A DNA stretch of 64,000 bases. Source: Thauera carbonicopians. GTDB taxonomy: Bacteria > Pseudomonadota > Gammaproteobacteria > Burkholderiales > Rhodocyclaceae. The notes under the pieces are model-generated. The model did no database searches, was not told where the DNA came from, and saw nothing but the letters and a program-made list of their open reading frames with translations. Positions within the stretch are counted from its first letter, which is position 1. The number at the start of each line of letters is the position of its first letter. This document shows, piece after piece, positions 9,219 to 18,436 of this stretch. The position numbers and the translations under genes are program-made. The stretch covers positions 1 through 64,000 of the forward strand of contig NZ_JANUXN010000005.1 of NCBI RefSeq assembly GCF_025699485.1, in the 5' to 3' direction.

Positions 9219-11681
9219 TCACAACCTGGGCGTGTACTTCAGCGTGAACATCACGTTACGCGGCTCACCGTAGTCGTTGTTGCCGTCCTGCTGGGCATAG
9301 GCTGGAATCCAGTAGCGCTTGTCGAACACGTTGTTGAGGTTCAACGCCAAACCGACTTCGGGTGTGGCCTGGTAGCCCAGCCGCAAGTTCGCCACGGTAA
9401 AGCCAGGCACCTTGAACGAGCGGTCGTAACCCAGTGTATGGCTCTGGGCGGTCAGGCCGCCACCCACCGTGAGCTGGTTCCATTCGCCCGGAAGCCGATA
9501 CGAAGCCCATACGCGGAGCATGTGCCGGGGGGTCCAGGTACTGAATACCTTGCCCTGATTCACAGGATCGCTCATGAACCTGCTGGTGTTGTAGGTATAG
9601 CCAGCCATCAGTTGGAGGTCGGACAGCACTTCGCCGCTGATCTCTGCCTCGATACCCTGGCTACGCACCTTGCCCGAAGCTTTTGCGCAGTACCAGCCGC
9701 TGCAGGCGAAACCGGAAGCCACATCGTTGACGGCGCGGTTCTCATGGTCGTAACGGAACACCGCCAGCGACGCATTCACGCGCCCGTCCAGCAACTCGCC
9801 CTTGATGCCGAGTTCGTAGTTCGTACCGATGATCGGATCCAGCACACTGCCCTCCGCTGTCCGTTCGGACTGCGGTTCGAACACGCTGGTGTAGCTGCCG
9901 TAAACCGACCATTGCGGCGTGAGTTCATACACGAAGCCTGCATAGGGCGTGATCTCGCCCGAATCGGTGTTGACGGACGGAGAGCCGTTCGACAGGTTTC
10001 GATAAAGATAGTCGTACCAGCTCACGCGTGCGCCGACGATGGCAGTCAACGGTTCGCTGAGCCGGACGCGCCAACTGGCGTAGATACCCTTTTGCCGCAC
10101 GTCGTATTCCGAGGGGTTCTGCATACCGCCCGCCGCCAGCAAGCTGTCCGCGGTCGGCCGGGGGCGATGGTGGTCGATGGCAAAGATGTTTCCGCCCGGT
10201 GTGAAAAGTCTCGTCCACAGATCGTCCGACGTGTATTTCGAATAGTTGGCACCCAGGGTGACTTCGTTTTGCCGGCCCAGCGCTTCGAAGCGGCCGTTCA
10301 CGTAAGCGTCGAATCCGAGTTTGGTGGAATCGAAGTCGGTCACCCAATCGGCGTAGCTCACCCCGCTTCCGTCCGCTGCCACGAGTCCGTGCATGCGCTG
10401 ATGCGTGGAGCTGTTCTTTTCGCTCATGCGCAACGCAGAGGCCTTGATTTTCCAATCGGCATTGAAGCGATGCTCCAGATCGGCATGAAACGTCGTCTGC
10501 TCGATGCTCATGCGGTTCCACCATGAGCCTACGAATGTGGAGCGGGGAAGATGCAAGTCACTGCCATCCGGATAGCGCGGCAATCCCCGGATCATCGGCC
10601 GCCCGTGGCTGTCCGAATGGCTGACGCCCAGGCCCAAGGTCGTATCCAGGCCAACGTCGTAATCCAGCGCGGCGTACAGCGAGCGGGTACGGTCATTCAC
10701 GTAATCGATGAAGGAGTGGCTGCGCACCTCGTCCAGCACCACGCGGCCGCGCAAGGAGCCATCGTCGTCGAGCGGCCCGCCGGCGTCCACCTGCAGGCCA
10801 TGGCGGTCCCAGGATCCAGCCCGGGCCGTCAACGCAACGGTCTTTTCGACTTGCCCACGCTTGCGCACCAGATTGACTGCACCGCCGGGGCTACCCGTAC
10901 CTTGCAGCAGGCCCGAGGCGCCACGCAGGACTTCGAGCCGGTCATAGAAAACCATGCCTTCGGTGCCCCAATTGCCCAGCGCCCACGTATTCCGGGGAAT
11001 GGCGACGCCGTCGTGCTGCCAAGCATCGATCTGGAAACCCCGTGCCGTGAGCACCATGCCGGGACCGACCCCCTTGGCCCCCACCATGCCCGTGACGTTA
11101 TTGGCCGCCGCCCTGAGATCGGTGATGCCTTGTTCATCCAATTGCTTGCGCGTGAGCACGCTGATCGACTGCGGAATGTCCTTGAGTGCCTGCTCTCCCT
11201 TGTTGATGCTCACCGCGCGAACCGCGAAAGAGCCCGTGCCTTCGGTGATGGCACTACGCTCGGGCTGTGCAGACACCGTTACCGGAGCAAGCCGCACATC
11301 ACCCATGCTCACCGCCGGCAGGCTGCGCAGCCTGTAGCCGCCGTTTTCTCCGCGCACTGCTTCCAGCCCACTACCGGTGAGCAGCTTGCGCAAGCCGGCT
11401 TCCGCACCGTAATTGCCGTCGAGGCCGGCAGAATGCTGGCCGTCGGTCAGCGCGGCGTCGAAGGTCAGGGTGATGCCGGCCTGGGCGGCAAAGTGGTAGA
11501 GCGCCTGGCTCAGCGGGCCGGCGGGAAGAGCGTAGTGTTGTTGGGCGGCGCCGGCCAACGTCGCCGGTTCTGCCGCGCTGGCCGGACCAGCCGGGAGAAG
11601 TGCGATGCAGGCCAGACCGAGCAGGGCGATGCGCAGATGCACGGCCAGGGGCCGCAGGGGGTGGGGTTGCCGGGTTTGCAC
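9219..11681 (-). CDS. TonB-dependent ferri-siderophore-type receptor with STN signalling domain
   Basis: An 820-residue outer-membrane receptor. GTG is chosen as start because AAAGGAG lies seven bases upstream and a signal peptide follows directly (hydrophobic core LLGLACIALLPAG, cleavage near residue 36). Residues about 45-110 are an STN (secretin/TonB N-terminal) domain, which signals to a FecR-type protein. A plug domain (DIPQSISVLTRKQLDEQGIT) begins at about 150, and the rest is a 22-stranded barrel with siderophore-receptor signatures (PIIGTNYELGIKGELLDGRV). It is the last gene of the sigma/FecR/hydrolase operon. The ligand is not predictable; the class resembles FpvA/FoxA/FiuA receptors. 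Confidence 0.92.
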   Translation of the reverse strand: MQTRQPHPLRPLAVHLRIALLGLACIALLPAGPASAAEPATLAGAAQQHYALPAGPLSQALYHFAAQAGITLTFDAALTDGQHSAGLDGNYGAEAGLRKLLTGSGLEAVRGENGGYRLRSLPAVSMGDVRLAPVTVSAQPERSAITEGTGSFAVRAVSINKGEQALKDIPQSISVLTRKQLDEQGITDLRAAANNVTGMVGAKGVGPGMVLTARGFQIDAWQHDGVAIPRNTWALGNWGTEGMVFYDRLEVLRGASGLLQGTGSPGGAVNLVRKRGQVEKTVALTARAGSWDRHGLQVDAGGPLDDDGSLRGRVVLDEVRSHSFIDYVNDRTRSLYAALDYDVGLDTTLGLGVSHSDSHGRPMIRGLPRYPDGSDLHLPRSTFVGSWWNRMSIEQTTFHADLEHRFNADWKIKASALRMSEKNSSTHQRMHGLVAADGSGVSYADWVTDFDSTKLGFDAYVNGRFEALGRQNEVTLGANYSKYTSDDLWTRLFTPGGNIFAIDHHRPRPTADSLLAAGGMQNPSEYDVRQKGIYASWRVRLSEPLTAIVGARVSWYDYLYRNLSNGSPSVNTDSGEITPYAGFVYELTPQWSVYGSYTSVFEPQSERTAEGSVLDPIIGTNYELGIKGELLDGRVNASLAVFRYDHENRAVNDVASGFACSGWYCAKASGKVRSQGIEAEISGEVLSDLQLMAGYTYNTSRFMSDPVNQGKVFSTWTPRHMLRVWASYRLPGEWNQLTVGGGLTAQSHTLGYDRSFKVPGFTVANLRLGYQATPEVGLALNLNNVFDKRYWIPAYAQQDGNNDYGEPRNVMFTLKYTPRL

Positions 11682-11802
11682 GGAAGCTCCTTTCGCAAGT
11701 CGATCAACGGGGGTTTCTCTGACTTGTCGAACGAAGCAAAAAAAGGGGCCGCGGTCTTCGAGATTTTCATTGCGCGCCTGCACGGGGCCGTGGCGCGGTC
11801 GA

Positions 11803-13170
11803 TCAGTCGATGCCGCTCGCCGGGCCGATGCGTTTTGCTGGTATCGCGCCGCCCATCTGTATCCAGGTGAATTCATGGCCGTCGGCCGTGCGCTGCGGAC
11901 GCAGGATGGCGTCGAAGTCGTGCGGATGGAAATCGCCGGCGCTGTCGTAGGCCATCCGGTAGGCGCCTTGTCCGGCAGCCTGGATTTCCAGCGCGTCGCC
12001 CCGGCGCCGCAGGCTCATCCTGAGACCGCTGGCCAGTTCCCATTCGCCCGCCAGCGCATCGAGCAGCGCCGCATCCGGTGTTGCCGTCCGGCGCGGTTCG
12101 CCGAGCGGGAAGGAATCATCGGTCAGGTGCAGGCCTAGCGAACCCAGGCCGCCGATGGAATTCCATGCGGTGTCGGACAGGATCACCACGCCGCGCTGCC
12201 TTTCCTTGTCGAAGGACACGAACGAGGAAAAACCGCCGGTGCCGCCTTCGTGTACATGCACGACGCGGCCGGCGGCGCGCAGCAGCATCCAGTTCATGGC
12301 CATGGGCGGACGGGGGAGCAGTCTTTCCTGGGTCAGGCGCAGGGCCGGCGTGACGGTGGTTTCCGGCTGGCCCAGTTGGCCACGCAGGTAATGCGTCATG
12401 TCCTCCAGCGTGGCGCGCACGCCGCCGACGCCGGCCAGGTCGGTGGCAAAGGTCCAGGCCGCCGCCGGCTGGCGGTTGGGCGTATGGCCGGTGGCCGCGC
12501 GGATGCCGGCCGGCGCCGCGCCCAGGTGCGCATGCCGCATGCCCAGCGGCGCGAACAGCCGTTCGTGCAGCAGCGTGCCGAGGTCGCTGCCGGCGCGGCG
12601 CGCCACGGCGTAGGAGAGCAGCATCGCGGCGAAGTTGGAGTATTCGAAGCGGCTGCCCGGCGCGGCGTTCAGCGTGACGTCGCCGAGCGAAGCCAGCAGC
12701 GCCGCTTCGTCCAGGTTGGCATAGGGGTCGTCCATGCGGGTCGCCCCCAGGCGCGAGGGCAGGGCCGGCAGGCCGGAGGTATGGGTGACCAGATGGCGCA
12801 GCAGGATCGGCTGGCCCTGGTAGTCGGGCACCCTGGCGTGTTCCGGCAGCCACGCCGACAGCGGATCGTCGAGCGCGCCCTTGCCTTGCAGGATCAGGTC
12901 GGCGAGCAGCGCGGCGGTCATCGTCTTGCTGACCGAGCCGATCTCGAAGGCGGTGTCCGGCCCGATGCGGGGCAGGTCCCGGTCGTCGGCGCACTGCCAG
13001 GTTCGGGCGACGCGCTCCTGTTCGATCACCGCCACGGCCATGCAGGCGCCGGTACGGTCGCCCTGCAGGCGCTGGCGGACGAGGCCGGCGAGTTCGGCGT
13101 CATCGAGCGCATGGCTGCCGGCGCTGGCGGCGGTGAGGATCAGGGCGATGGCGGCGGTGGATTTTTTCAT
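11803..13170 (-). CDS. Beta-lactamase-family (class C-like) serine hydrolase, exported
   Basis: A 455-residue protein with a signal peptide (MKKSTAAIALILTAASAGSHA). It has the serine-hydrolase motifs S79-V-S-K82 (nucleophile and general base) and Y177-S-N179, and a HEGGTGG segment near residue 308 standing where KTG/HxG sits in the family. This places it with AmpC/EstB/DD-peptidase-like enzymes (Pfam beta-lactamase), acting in the periplasm. Its ATG overlaps the stop of the FecR gene (ATGA), so the two are translationally coupled, and the receptor gene follows 121 bp later. This placement suggests a role in processing the iron ligand (for example ester cleavage) or in envelope remodelling, but the sequence does not show the substrate. 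Confidence 0.88.
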   Translation of the reverse strand: MKKSTAAIALILTAASAGSHALDDAELAGLVRQRLQGDRTGACMAVAVIEQERVARTWQCADDRDLPRIGPDTAFEIGSVSKTMTAALLADLILQGKGALDDPLSAWLPEHARVPDYQGQPILLRHLVTHTSGLPALPSRLGATRMDDPYANLDEAALLASLGDVTLNAAPGSRFEYSNFAAMLLSYAVARRAGSDLGTLLHERLFAPLGMRHAHLGAAPAGIRAATGHTPNRQPAAAWTFATDLAGVGGVRATLEDMTHYLRGQLGQPETTVTPALRLTQERLLPRPPMAMNWMLLRAAGRVVHVHEGGTGGFSSFVSFDKERQRGVVILSDTAWNSIGGLGSLGLHLTDDSFPLGEPRRTATPDAALLDALAGEWELASGLRMSLRRRGDALEIQAAGQGAYRMAYDSAGDFHPHDFDAILRPQRTADGHEFTWIQMGGAIPAKRIGPASGID

Positions 13171-14132
13171 GGCTGGCGGGGATGCACGTTGACCCAGTAG
13201 CGCGTGTGCCGGCGCACGCTGATGGGCAGGTTTTCCTGCAGGATGGCGAGGATGCGGTCGGTGTCGTCGAGCTGGAAGACGCCGGAAATGCGCAGGTCGG
13301 CTACTTCGGGCGCGCAGCGCAGGATGCCGGGGCGGTGGCGGGAGAGTTCGGCGAGGAAGTCTTCCAGGCGCTGCTTGTCGGCGATCAGGTTGCCCTGCCG
13401 CCAGGCATCGCTGCCGGCCGGGGCAGGCTGGACCGGGCCGCTGGCGTGGGCGGAGAAGCGGACGCTCTGGCCGGCGTCCAGCCGCAGCGCGGCGTCGCCC
13501 AGGGCGGGGCGGATTTCCACGGCATGTTCGAGCACGCTGACCCGCGTCTGCCGGCCGCCTTCGCGCTGGACGATGAAGCGGGTGCCCAGCGCACGGATGG
13601 TGCCGTGCTCGGTCTGGACCAGGAAGGGGCGGGGCGGCCGGGCGCTGTCCGGAGCGGTGTGGATGAGGATTTCACCGCTCTGCAGCACGATGCGACGCTG
13701 GGCCTCGTCGAAGCGCACGTCGGCGGCGCTGGCGGTGTTGAGGTGGAGCAGGCTGCCGTCGGCAAGGCGATGGTCGCTGCGCTGGCCGGTGGCGGTGCGG
13801 TAGTCGGCGGCGAGTTCTCCGCCCCATTGGCGCCAGCCCAGCCAGCCGGCGGCGGGCGCGGCGAGCAGCACGGCGAGGGCCTTGGCAACGCGGCGGCGCT
13901 GGGCCTGGTGGCTGCGGTGCAAGGCCTCGGTGCCGACGCCGGCGGGAATGGCATTCAAGGTGCCGGCCAGGGTTTCGGCGGCCTGCCAGGCGCGTTCGTG
14001 CTCGGGGTGCTGGGCGCGCCAAGCGTTCAGCGCCTGGCGGCCGGCGGCGTCCAGTTCGCCGGCGTGCAGGCGCACCAGCCAGCCGGCGGCCTGGTCGACC
14101 ACGTCGTTGGCGGGAAGCGGGCCTGCGCTCAC
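13167..14132 (-). CDS. FecR-family anti-sigma/sigma-regulator protein
   Basis: A 321-residue single-pass inner-membrane protein. The N-terminal cytoplasmic domain (DUF4880; DQAAGWLVRLHAGELDAAGR and HPEHERAWQAAE) binds the sigma factor. A hydrophobic segment near 75-95 (LAVLLAAPAAGWLG) crosses the membrane. The periplasmic FecR domain lies at about 110-220 (YRTATGQRSDHRLADGS), and the C-terminal part receives the signal from the receptor's STN domain. It starts seven bases after the sigma-factor stop and overlaps the hydrolase start by four bases, so all are one transcript. Confidence 0.92.
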   Translation of the reverse strand: MSAGPLPANDVVDQAAGWLVRLHAGELDAAGRQALNAWRAQHPEHERAWQAAETLAGTLNAIPAGVGTEALHRSHQAQRRRVAKALAVLLAAPAAGWLGWRQWGGELAADYRTATGQRSDHRLADGSLLHLNTASAADVRFDEAQRRIVLQSGEILIHTAPDSARPPRPFLVQTEHGTIRALGTRFIVQREGGRQTRVSVLEHAVEIRPALGDAALRLDAGQSVRFSAHASGPVQPAPAGSDAWRQGNLIADKQRLEDFLAELSRHRPGILRCAPEVADLRISGVFQLDDTDRILAILQENLPISVRRHTRYWVNVHPRQP

Positions 14133-14139
14133 GGCCAGC

Positions 14140-14640
14140 TTACATCAGCGCCCGCAGGCACTGGGCGAAGGCGGTATGCATGTGGCGCTTGACGGTGCGC
14201 AGGGAGAGGCCCAGGCGTTCGCCGATGGCCGCATAGGCGAGGCCGTCGATCTGCGAGAGCAGGAACACCCTGCGGGTCTTGTCCGGCAGGGCGGCGAGCA
14301 GGGTGTCGATGCGGTGGAGCGCTTCGATGACGAGCAGGCGTTCTTCGGGCGAGGGGGCCAGTGGCTCGGGCTGCATGGCCAGGGCTTCGAGGTAGGCTTG
14401 TTCCAGCGCCCGGCGGCGGATCTGGTCGACCATCAGGCCGTGGGCGACGGTGCGCAGATAGGCGCGCGGTACACGGAAGGCTTCCTGTTCGCGAACGCTC
14501 AGCAGGCGCAGGAAGGTATCCTGCGCGAGGTCGGCGGCCTGCTGCGAGCAGCCGGTCTTGCGCCGCAGCCAGGCGAACAGCCAGCCGTGGTGGTCCTGGT
14601 AGAGTGTGGAAATCGATTCGGGTGTTGCCGCGCTGCTCAC
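14140..14640 (-). CDS. ECF RNA polymerase sigma factor, FecI type
   Basis: A 166-residue ECF sigma factor. Region 2 lies at about 10-75 (STLYQDHHGWLFAWLRRKTG; DLAQDTFLRLL; PRAYLRTVAHGLMVDQIRRR) and region 4 at about 105-160 (ALPDKTRRVFLLSQIDGLAY, then IGERLGLSLRTVKRHMHTAF). The invariant-type DxxQDTFLRLL and the linker match FecI/PvdS-like iron-starvation factors. It is the first gene of the four-gene operon ending with the TonB receptor, and a Fur-box-like sequence lies about 60 bases upstream. Expected function: transcription of the receptor operon when the cognate ferric ligand is bound. Confidence 0.92.
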   Translation of the reverse strand: MSSAATPESISTLYQDHHGWLFAWLRRKTGCSQQAADLAQDTFLRLLSVREQEAFRVPRAYLRTVAHGLMVDQIRRRALEQAYLEALAMQPEPLAPSPEERLLVIEALHRIDTLLAALPDKTRRVFLLSQIDGLAYAAIGERLGLSLRTVKRHMHTAFAQCLRALM

Positions 14641-14700
14641 GCAAATCTCCGGGGAAAAGCGCCGCCGGTCGATGGGGAATAGGGCGGTTCGCTTTATTTA

Positions 14701-14719
14701 TTGCGAATCGTTCCCATTC
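14701..14719 (-). promoter_or_regulatory. Fur-box-like site upstream of the FecI-type sigma gene
   Basis: TTGCGAATCGTTCCCATTC resembles Fur boxes of betaproteobacteria (GAATnnTTCTCATT-like core) and matches the 7-1-7 inverted-repeat pattern at about 9 of 15 positions. It lies 61-79 bases before the sigma-factor start, in an AT-rich patch (CTTTATTTATTGC). Iron-dependent repression of the operon is the expected result. Confidence 0.55.
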
Positions 14720-14836
14720 TTGTGGATTTGCCGTGTGGCGTCAAATCGGCACGCGGCACATGCCGCCGCCCCGCGACCTGGCACAGGCGGCGGGGCGGGG
14801 CGGGGCTGGGAGACGCGGCGCCGAAGCGGCCGAGGT

Positions 14837-15682
14837 TCAGCGCCGGATCATTTCGTGCAGGCGGGCGATGCGCTCCTGGGTCGACGGGTGGGTCGAGAAC
14901 AGGCCGCGCAGGCCGCCGCCGGACAGCGGGTTCATGATCATCATCTGCGCCGTTTCCGGGTGCTGCTCGGCGGTGTGCATCGGGATGCCGCGGGCGTAGG
15001 CGTCGATCTTGGCCAGCGCGCTGGCGAGCGCCTCGGGGTCGCCGGAGATCTCCGCGCCGCCGCGGTCGGCACCGAACTCGCGGGTGCGGCTGATCGCCAT
15101 CTGGATGATCATGCCGGCCAGCGGCGCGAGGATCATCATCGCGATCGACACGATCGGGTTGGGCCGGTTCTCGCCGTCGCGTCCGCCGAAGAACATGCCG
15201 AAGTTGGCGAGCATCGAGATCGCGCCGGCCACGGTTGCCGAGATCGTCGAGATCAGGATGTCGCGGTTCTTGACGTGGGCCAGTTCGTGCGCCATGACGC
15301 CGCGCAACTCGCGCTCGGACAGCATGCGCATGATGCCGCTGGTCGCGGCCACCGCGGCGTTTTCCGGGTTGCGGCCGGTGGCGAAGGCATTGGGCTGGTC
15401 CTCATCGATGATGTAGACCTTGGGCATCGGCAACTCGGCGCGCTGGGCCAGCTCGCGCACCATGTTGTAGAGGTAGGGCGAAGTGCTGGCATCGACCTGG
15501 CGCGCCTTGTACATCTTCAGCACGGCCTTGTCGGAGAACCAGTAGGCCCAGAAATTCATCGCGCCGCCGAGCACCAGCGCCATCATCATGCCTTCGCGGC
15601 CGCCGATGGCCGCGCCCATCGCGCCGAACAGGGCGACGATGCCGGCCATCAGGATGGAAGTCTTGATCCAGTTTCCTAGCAT
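14837..15682 (-). CDS. htpX: Zinc metalloprotease HtpX (M48B)
   Basis: A 281-residue membrane-bound M48 protease that degrades misfolded inner-membrane proteins together with FtsH. The zinc-binding HExxH motif is in [12 protein letters not shown] near residue 130, with the third ligand glutamate in REFGADRGG. Two N-terminal hydrophobic segments ([34 protein letters not shown]) and two central ones ([40 protein letters not shown]) give the usual four-helix topology. The length equals typical HtpX. It lies 60 bp downstream of fmt on the same strand and may be read from the def-fmt transcript. Confidence 0.95.
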   Translation of the reverse strand: MLGNWIKTSILMAGIVALFGAMGAAIGGREGMMMALVLGGAMNFWAYWFSDKAVLKMYKARQVDASTSPYLYNMVRELAQRAELPMPKVYIIDEDQPNAFATGRNPENAAVAATSGIMRMLSERELRGVMAHELAHVKNRDILISTISATVAGAISMLANFGMFFGGRDGENRPNPIVSIAMMILAPLAGMIIQMAISRTREFGADRGGAEISGDPEALASALAKIDAYARGIPMHTAEQHPETAQMMIMNPLSGGGLRGLFSTHPSTQERIARLHEMIRR

Positions 15683-15742
15683 TGCGTATTCCTTCGTAAA
15701 GATTCGCTTCGATGCGGTAGATGGGGGCGGAAATGCCCTGCA

Positions 15743-16693
15743 TCAAGCCGGATCGGCTTCGCCGGAAGCGAAGCGTTCGCCGACAGAGACCGCAAAGCCG
15801 CGCAGGAATTCCCCGGCGGGCAGGCGCCGGCTGCCCGGGCGTTGCAACACCGTGCAACGCAGCGCGCCCCGGCCGCAGGCGATGACGACGCCGGCCTCGT
15901 CGGCGGCCAGCACCGTGCCGGGTTCGCCTTCGGCGTCGATCACATCGGCCGACCAGAACTTGACTACCGTATCGCGCAACGTGGAGGCCAGGCCGGGGAA
16001 GGGATCGAAGGCGCGCATCGCGCGTTCCAGCTCGGCCGCCGGTCGCCGCCAGTCGACGGTGGCCTCGGCACGGCCGATCTTGGCGGCGTAGCTGACGCCT
16101 TCGGCAGGCTGCGGCACCGGTTTCAGTTCATCCAGTTGGGCCAGCGCGGCGACGATGCATTCGCCACCGAGCACCGCCAGGCAGTCGTGCAGCGTCGCCG
16201 CGGTGTCGGTGGGCAGGATCGGCAGGCTGCGCTCGAGCAGCATCGCGCCGGTATCCAGCCCTTCGTCCATCTGCATGATGGTGATGCCGGTCTCGGTATC
16301 GCCGGCCTCGATCGCGCGATGAATCGGCGCCGCGCCGCGCCAGCGCGGCAGCAGCGAGGCGTGGATGTTGATACAGCCGCGTCGGGGCAGGTCGAGCACC
16401 GCCCTGGGCAGGATCAGCCCGTAAGCGGCCACCACCAGCACGTCGGGCGCACAGGCGGCGAGGCGGGCGCGCTGCTCGTCGGTGCGCAGCCGCTCGGGCT
16501 GGTCGACCTCGATGCCGCGCGCCAGCGCCAGCTGCTTGACCGGGCTGGGCGTGAGCTTCATGCCGCGGCCGGCGGGGCGGTCGGGCTGGGTCAGCACCAG
16601 CGCCACCTCGTGGCCGGCGGCCAGGATGGCGTCGAGCGCACAGGCGGCGAATTCGGGCGTGCCGGCGAACGCCACGCGGAGCGGGGCGGCCAT
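15743..16693 (-). CDS. fmt: Methionyl-tRNA formyltransferase
   Basis: A 316-residue enzyme that formylates the initiator methionyl-tRNA using 10-formyl-tetrahydrofolate. The N-terminal catalytic domain begins [12 protein letters not shown] and contains the [19 protein letters not shown] loop that binds tRNA. The active-site core is in the [20 protein letters not shown] segment (Asn, His), followed by [20 protein letters not shown]. The C-terminal OB-like domain (about 210-316) contacts tRNA. The start at MAAPLRVAF overlaps the def stop by one base (TGATG), giving translational coupling; the pair forms the standard def-fmt operon for N-terminal formyl cycling. Confidence 0.97.
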   Translation of the reverse strand: MAAPLRVAFAGTPEFAACALDAILAAGHEVALVLTQPDRPAGRGMKLTPSPVKQLALARGIEVDQPERLRTDEQRARLAACAPDVLVVAAYGLILPRAVLDLPRRGCINIHASLLPRWRGAAPIHRAIEAGDTETGITIMQMDEGLDTGAMLLERSLPILPTDTAATLHDCLAVLGGECIVAALAQLDELKPVPQPAEGVSYAAKIGRAEATVDWRRPAAELERAMRAFDPFPGLASTLRDTVVKFWSADVIDAEGEPGTVLAADEAGVVIACGRGALRCTVLQRPGSRRLPAGEFLRGFAVSVGERFASGEADPA

Positions 16694-17196
16694 CAGGCGG
16701 TGATCCGGGCCTTCTTGGCCAGCTTGCTCTTGATCCGGCTGAGCTTGAGCGAAGACAGGTACTCGACGAAGACCTTGCCGTCCAGGTGATCGATCTCGTG
16801 CTGGATGCAGACCGCGAGCAAGCCGTCGGCCTCGATCTCGCGCGACTGGCCTTTTTCGTCCAGAGCGCGAACCTTCACACGCTCGGCACGGGTCACTTTC
16901 TCGTAGATTCCGGGTACGGACAGGCAGCCTTCCTCGCACACCTGTTCGCCGGAGCGTTCGAGGATATCGGGGTTGATCAGCGCGATCAGGTCGGTCCTGT
17001 CCTCGGACACGTCGATGACGACGACGCGCTTATGGACATTGACCTGGGTCGCGGCCAGTCCGATGCCCGGCGCTTCGTACATGGTTTCGGCCATGTCGGC
17101 GACCAGTTGGCGGATTTCGTCGTCGACCGACTCGACCGGCTGCGCAATGGTGTGGAGCCGGGGATCGGGGTAGCGGAGGATAGGTAGTAAAGCCAT
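16693..17196 (-). CDS. def: Peptide deformylase
   Basis: A 167-residue iron-dependent deformylase that removes the formyl group from nascent proteins. All three family motifs are present: GIGLAATQV (motif 1), EEGCLSVPG with the metal-binding cysteine (motif 2), and QHEIDHLDG with the HExxH metal/catalytic residues (motif 3). The start at [11 protein letters not shown] is the standard N-terminus; a second ATG five codons earlier is less likely. It is upstream of and overlaps fmt. It is divergent from the LysM-protein gene, which is usual for betaproteobacteria, with a 192-bp shared promoter region (17197-17388). Confidence 0.97.
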   Translation of the reverse strand: MALLPILRYPDPRLHTIAQPVESVDDEIRQLVADMAETMYEAPGIGLAATQVNVHKRVVVIDVSEDRTDLIALINPDILERSGEQVCEEGCLSVPGIYEKVTRAERVKVRALDEKGQSREIEADGLLAVCIQHEIDHLDGKVFVEYLSSLKLSRIKSKLAKKARITA

Positions 17197-17388
17197 GAAT
17201 GCTTGCCGCAATAAACCTTTGAGTGCAGAATTTCAAGTGATTTCGCGCATATGCACATGTAATGCACGATGATCTGGGGGCGGTCACGCGGGCGTTTCGG
17301 CACCACGCGCCCACCGTGGTTTCGACCCAGCCAGGCCGCGGGCGTTCCGGTATTCGACCGAAGCGCCCCATCCAACCGGAAGCGATCG

Positions 17389-18417
17389 ATGATCCGAATT
17401 ATATTCCCTCTCCTCGTCGGCATCTCGGCGCTGTTCAGCAGCGCCTCGATCGCCCAGTCCAACGTCCGGCTCGCCGACAACGCGCCCGACAGCTACACCG
17501 TCGTCAAGGGCGACACGCTGTGGGACATCTCGGGCCGCTTCCTGAGCGAACCATGGCGCTGGCCGGAAGTCTGGCGCATGAACCGCGACCAGATCCGCAA
17601 CCCGCACCTGATCTATCCCGGCCAGGTCGTGCTGCTCGACCGCAGCGGGCCGTGGCTGACGATCGGCCGCCGCATCGGCGGCAGCGGCAAGCTGCAGCCG
17701 CAGGTGTATGAGGAAACGCTCGAAAACGCCGTGCCCAGCATTCCGGTGCACATCATCGAGCCTTTCCTGAACAAGCCGCTGGTCATCGACCAGTCCAATC
17801 TCGAAGGCGCGGCGACCATCGTCGCCACCGAAACCAGCCGCGTGATGACCGGCGCCGGCGACACCGTGTTCGCCAAGAACATCGATCCCGCCATCGAAGT
17901 CTGGCAGATCATGCGCCCGGCCCGTCCGCTGAAGCACCCGCTGACCGGCGAGCTGATCGCCTACGAGGCCGACAACCTGGGCAGTGCCCGCATCACCGCA
18001 CACGGCGAGCCGGCAACACTCGAAATCCTCTCGGCGATCGAGGAAGTGGGCGCCGGTGACCTGCTGCTGCCCAGCGAAGCGCCCAAGGTGTTCTCCTACA
18101 TGCCCCATGCGCCCGAACACGAAGTCGCCGGCCATGTGGTGTCGATCCATCGCGGCGTGCAGGAAACCGGCCGCCTGCACGTCGTCGCCCTCGACACCGG
18201 TGCCCGCGACGGCGTCGAGCCGGGCCACGTGCTGAGCCTGTTCCGCAACCGCGGTACCGCCGTCTACCGCGGCGACAACGGCAAGGAAACTTTCGTCCTG
18301 CCGGAAAAGCGCTACGGCCTGCTGTTCGTGTTCCGCGTCTTCGATCGCGTGTCCTATGCGCTGGTGATGGAGACCGACGGACCGGTGACGATCGGCGACG
18401 CCGTCCGCAAGCCCTGA
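17389..18417 (+). CDS. Exported LysM-domain protein
   Basis: A 342-residue protein with a signal peptide (IIFPLLVGISALFSSASIAQ) and one LysM peptidoglycan-binding module at about 40-95 (SYTVVKGDTLWDISGRFL, then NPHLIYPGQVVLL). The remaining 240 residues have repeated beta-rich segments of unknown function (DUF-type C-terminus found in many betaproteobacterial LysM proteins next to dprA). The start ATG was chosen because the signal peptide follows directly; the frame is open 40 codons upstream. It is divergent from def and 19 bp before dprA, so it probably shares a transcript with dprA and smg. A cell-wall maintenance role is inferred. Confidence 0.88.
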   Translation: MIRIIFPLLVGISALFSSASIAQSNVRLADNAPDSYTVVKGDTLWDISGRFLSEPWRWPEVWRMNRDQIRNPHLIYPGQVVLLDRSGPWLTIGRRIGGSGKLQPQVYEETLENAVPSIPVHIIEPFLNKPLVIDQSNLEGAATIVATETSRVMTGAGDTVFAKNIDPAIEVWQIMRPARPLKHPLTGELIAYEADNLGSARITAHGEPATLEILSAIEEVGAGDLLLPSEAPKVFSYMPHAPEHEVAGHVVSIHRGVQETGRLHVVALDTGARDGVEPGHVLSLFRNRGTAVYRGDNGKETFVLPEKRYGLLFVFRVFDRVSYALVMETDGPVTIGDAVRKP

Positions 18418-18436
18418 CGCGCGGCGGCCGTCACCC

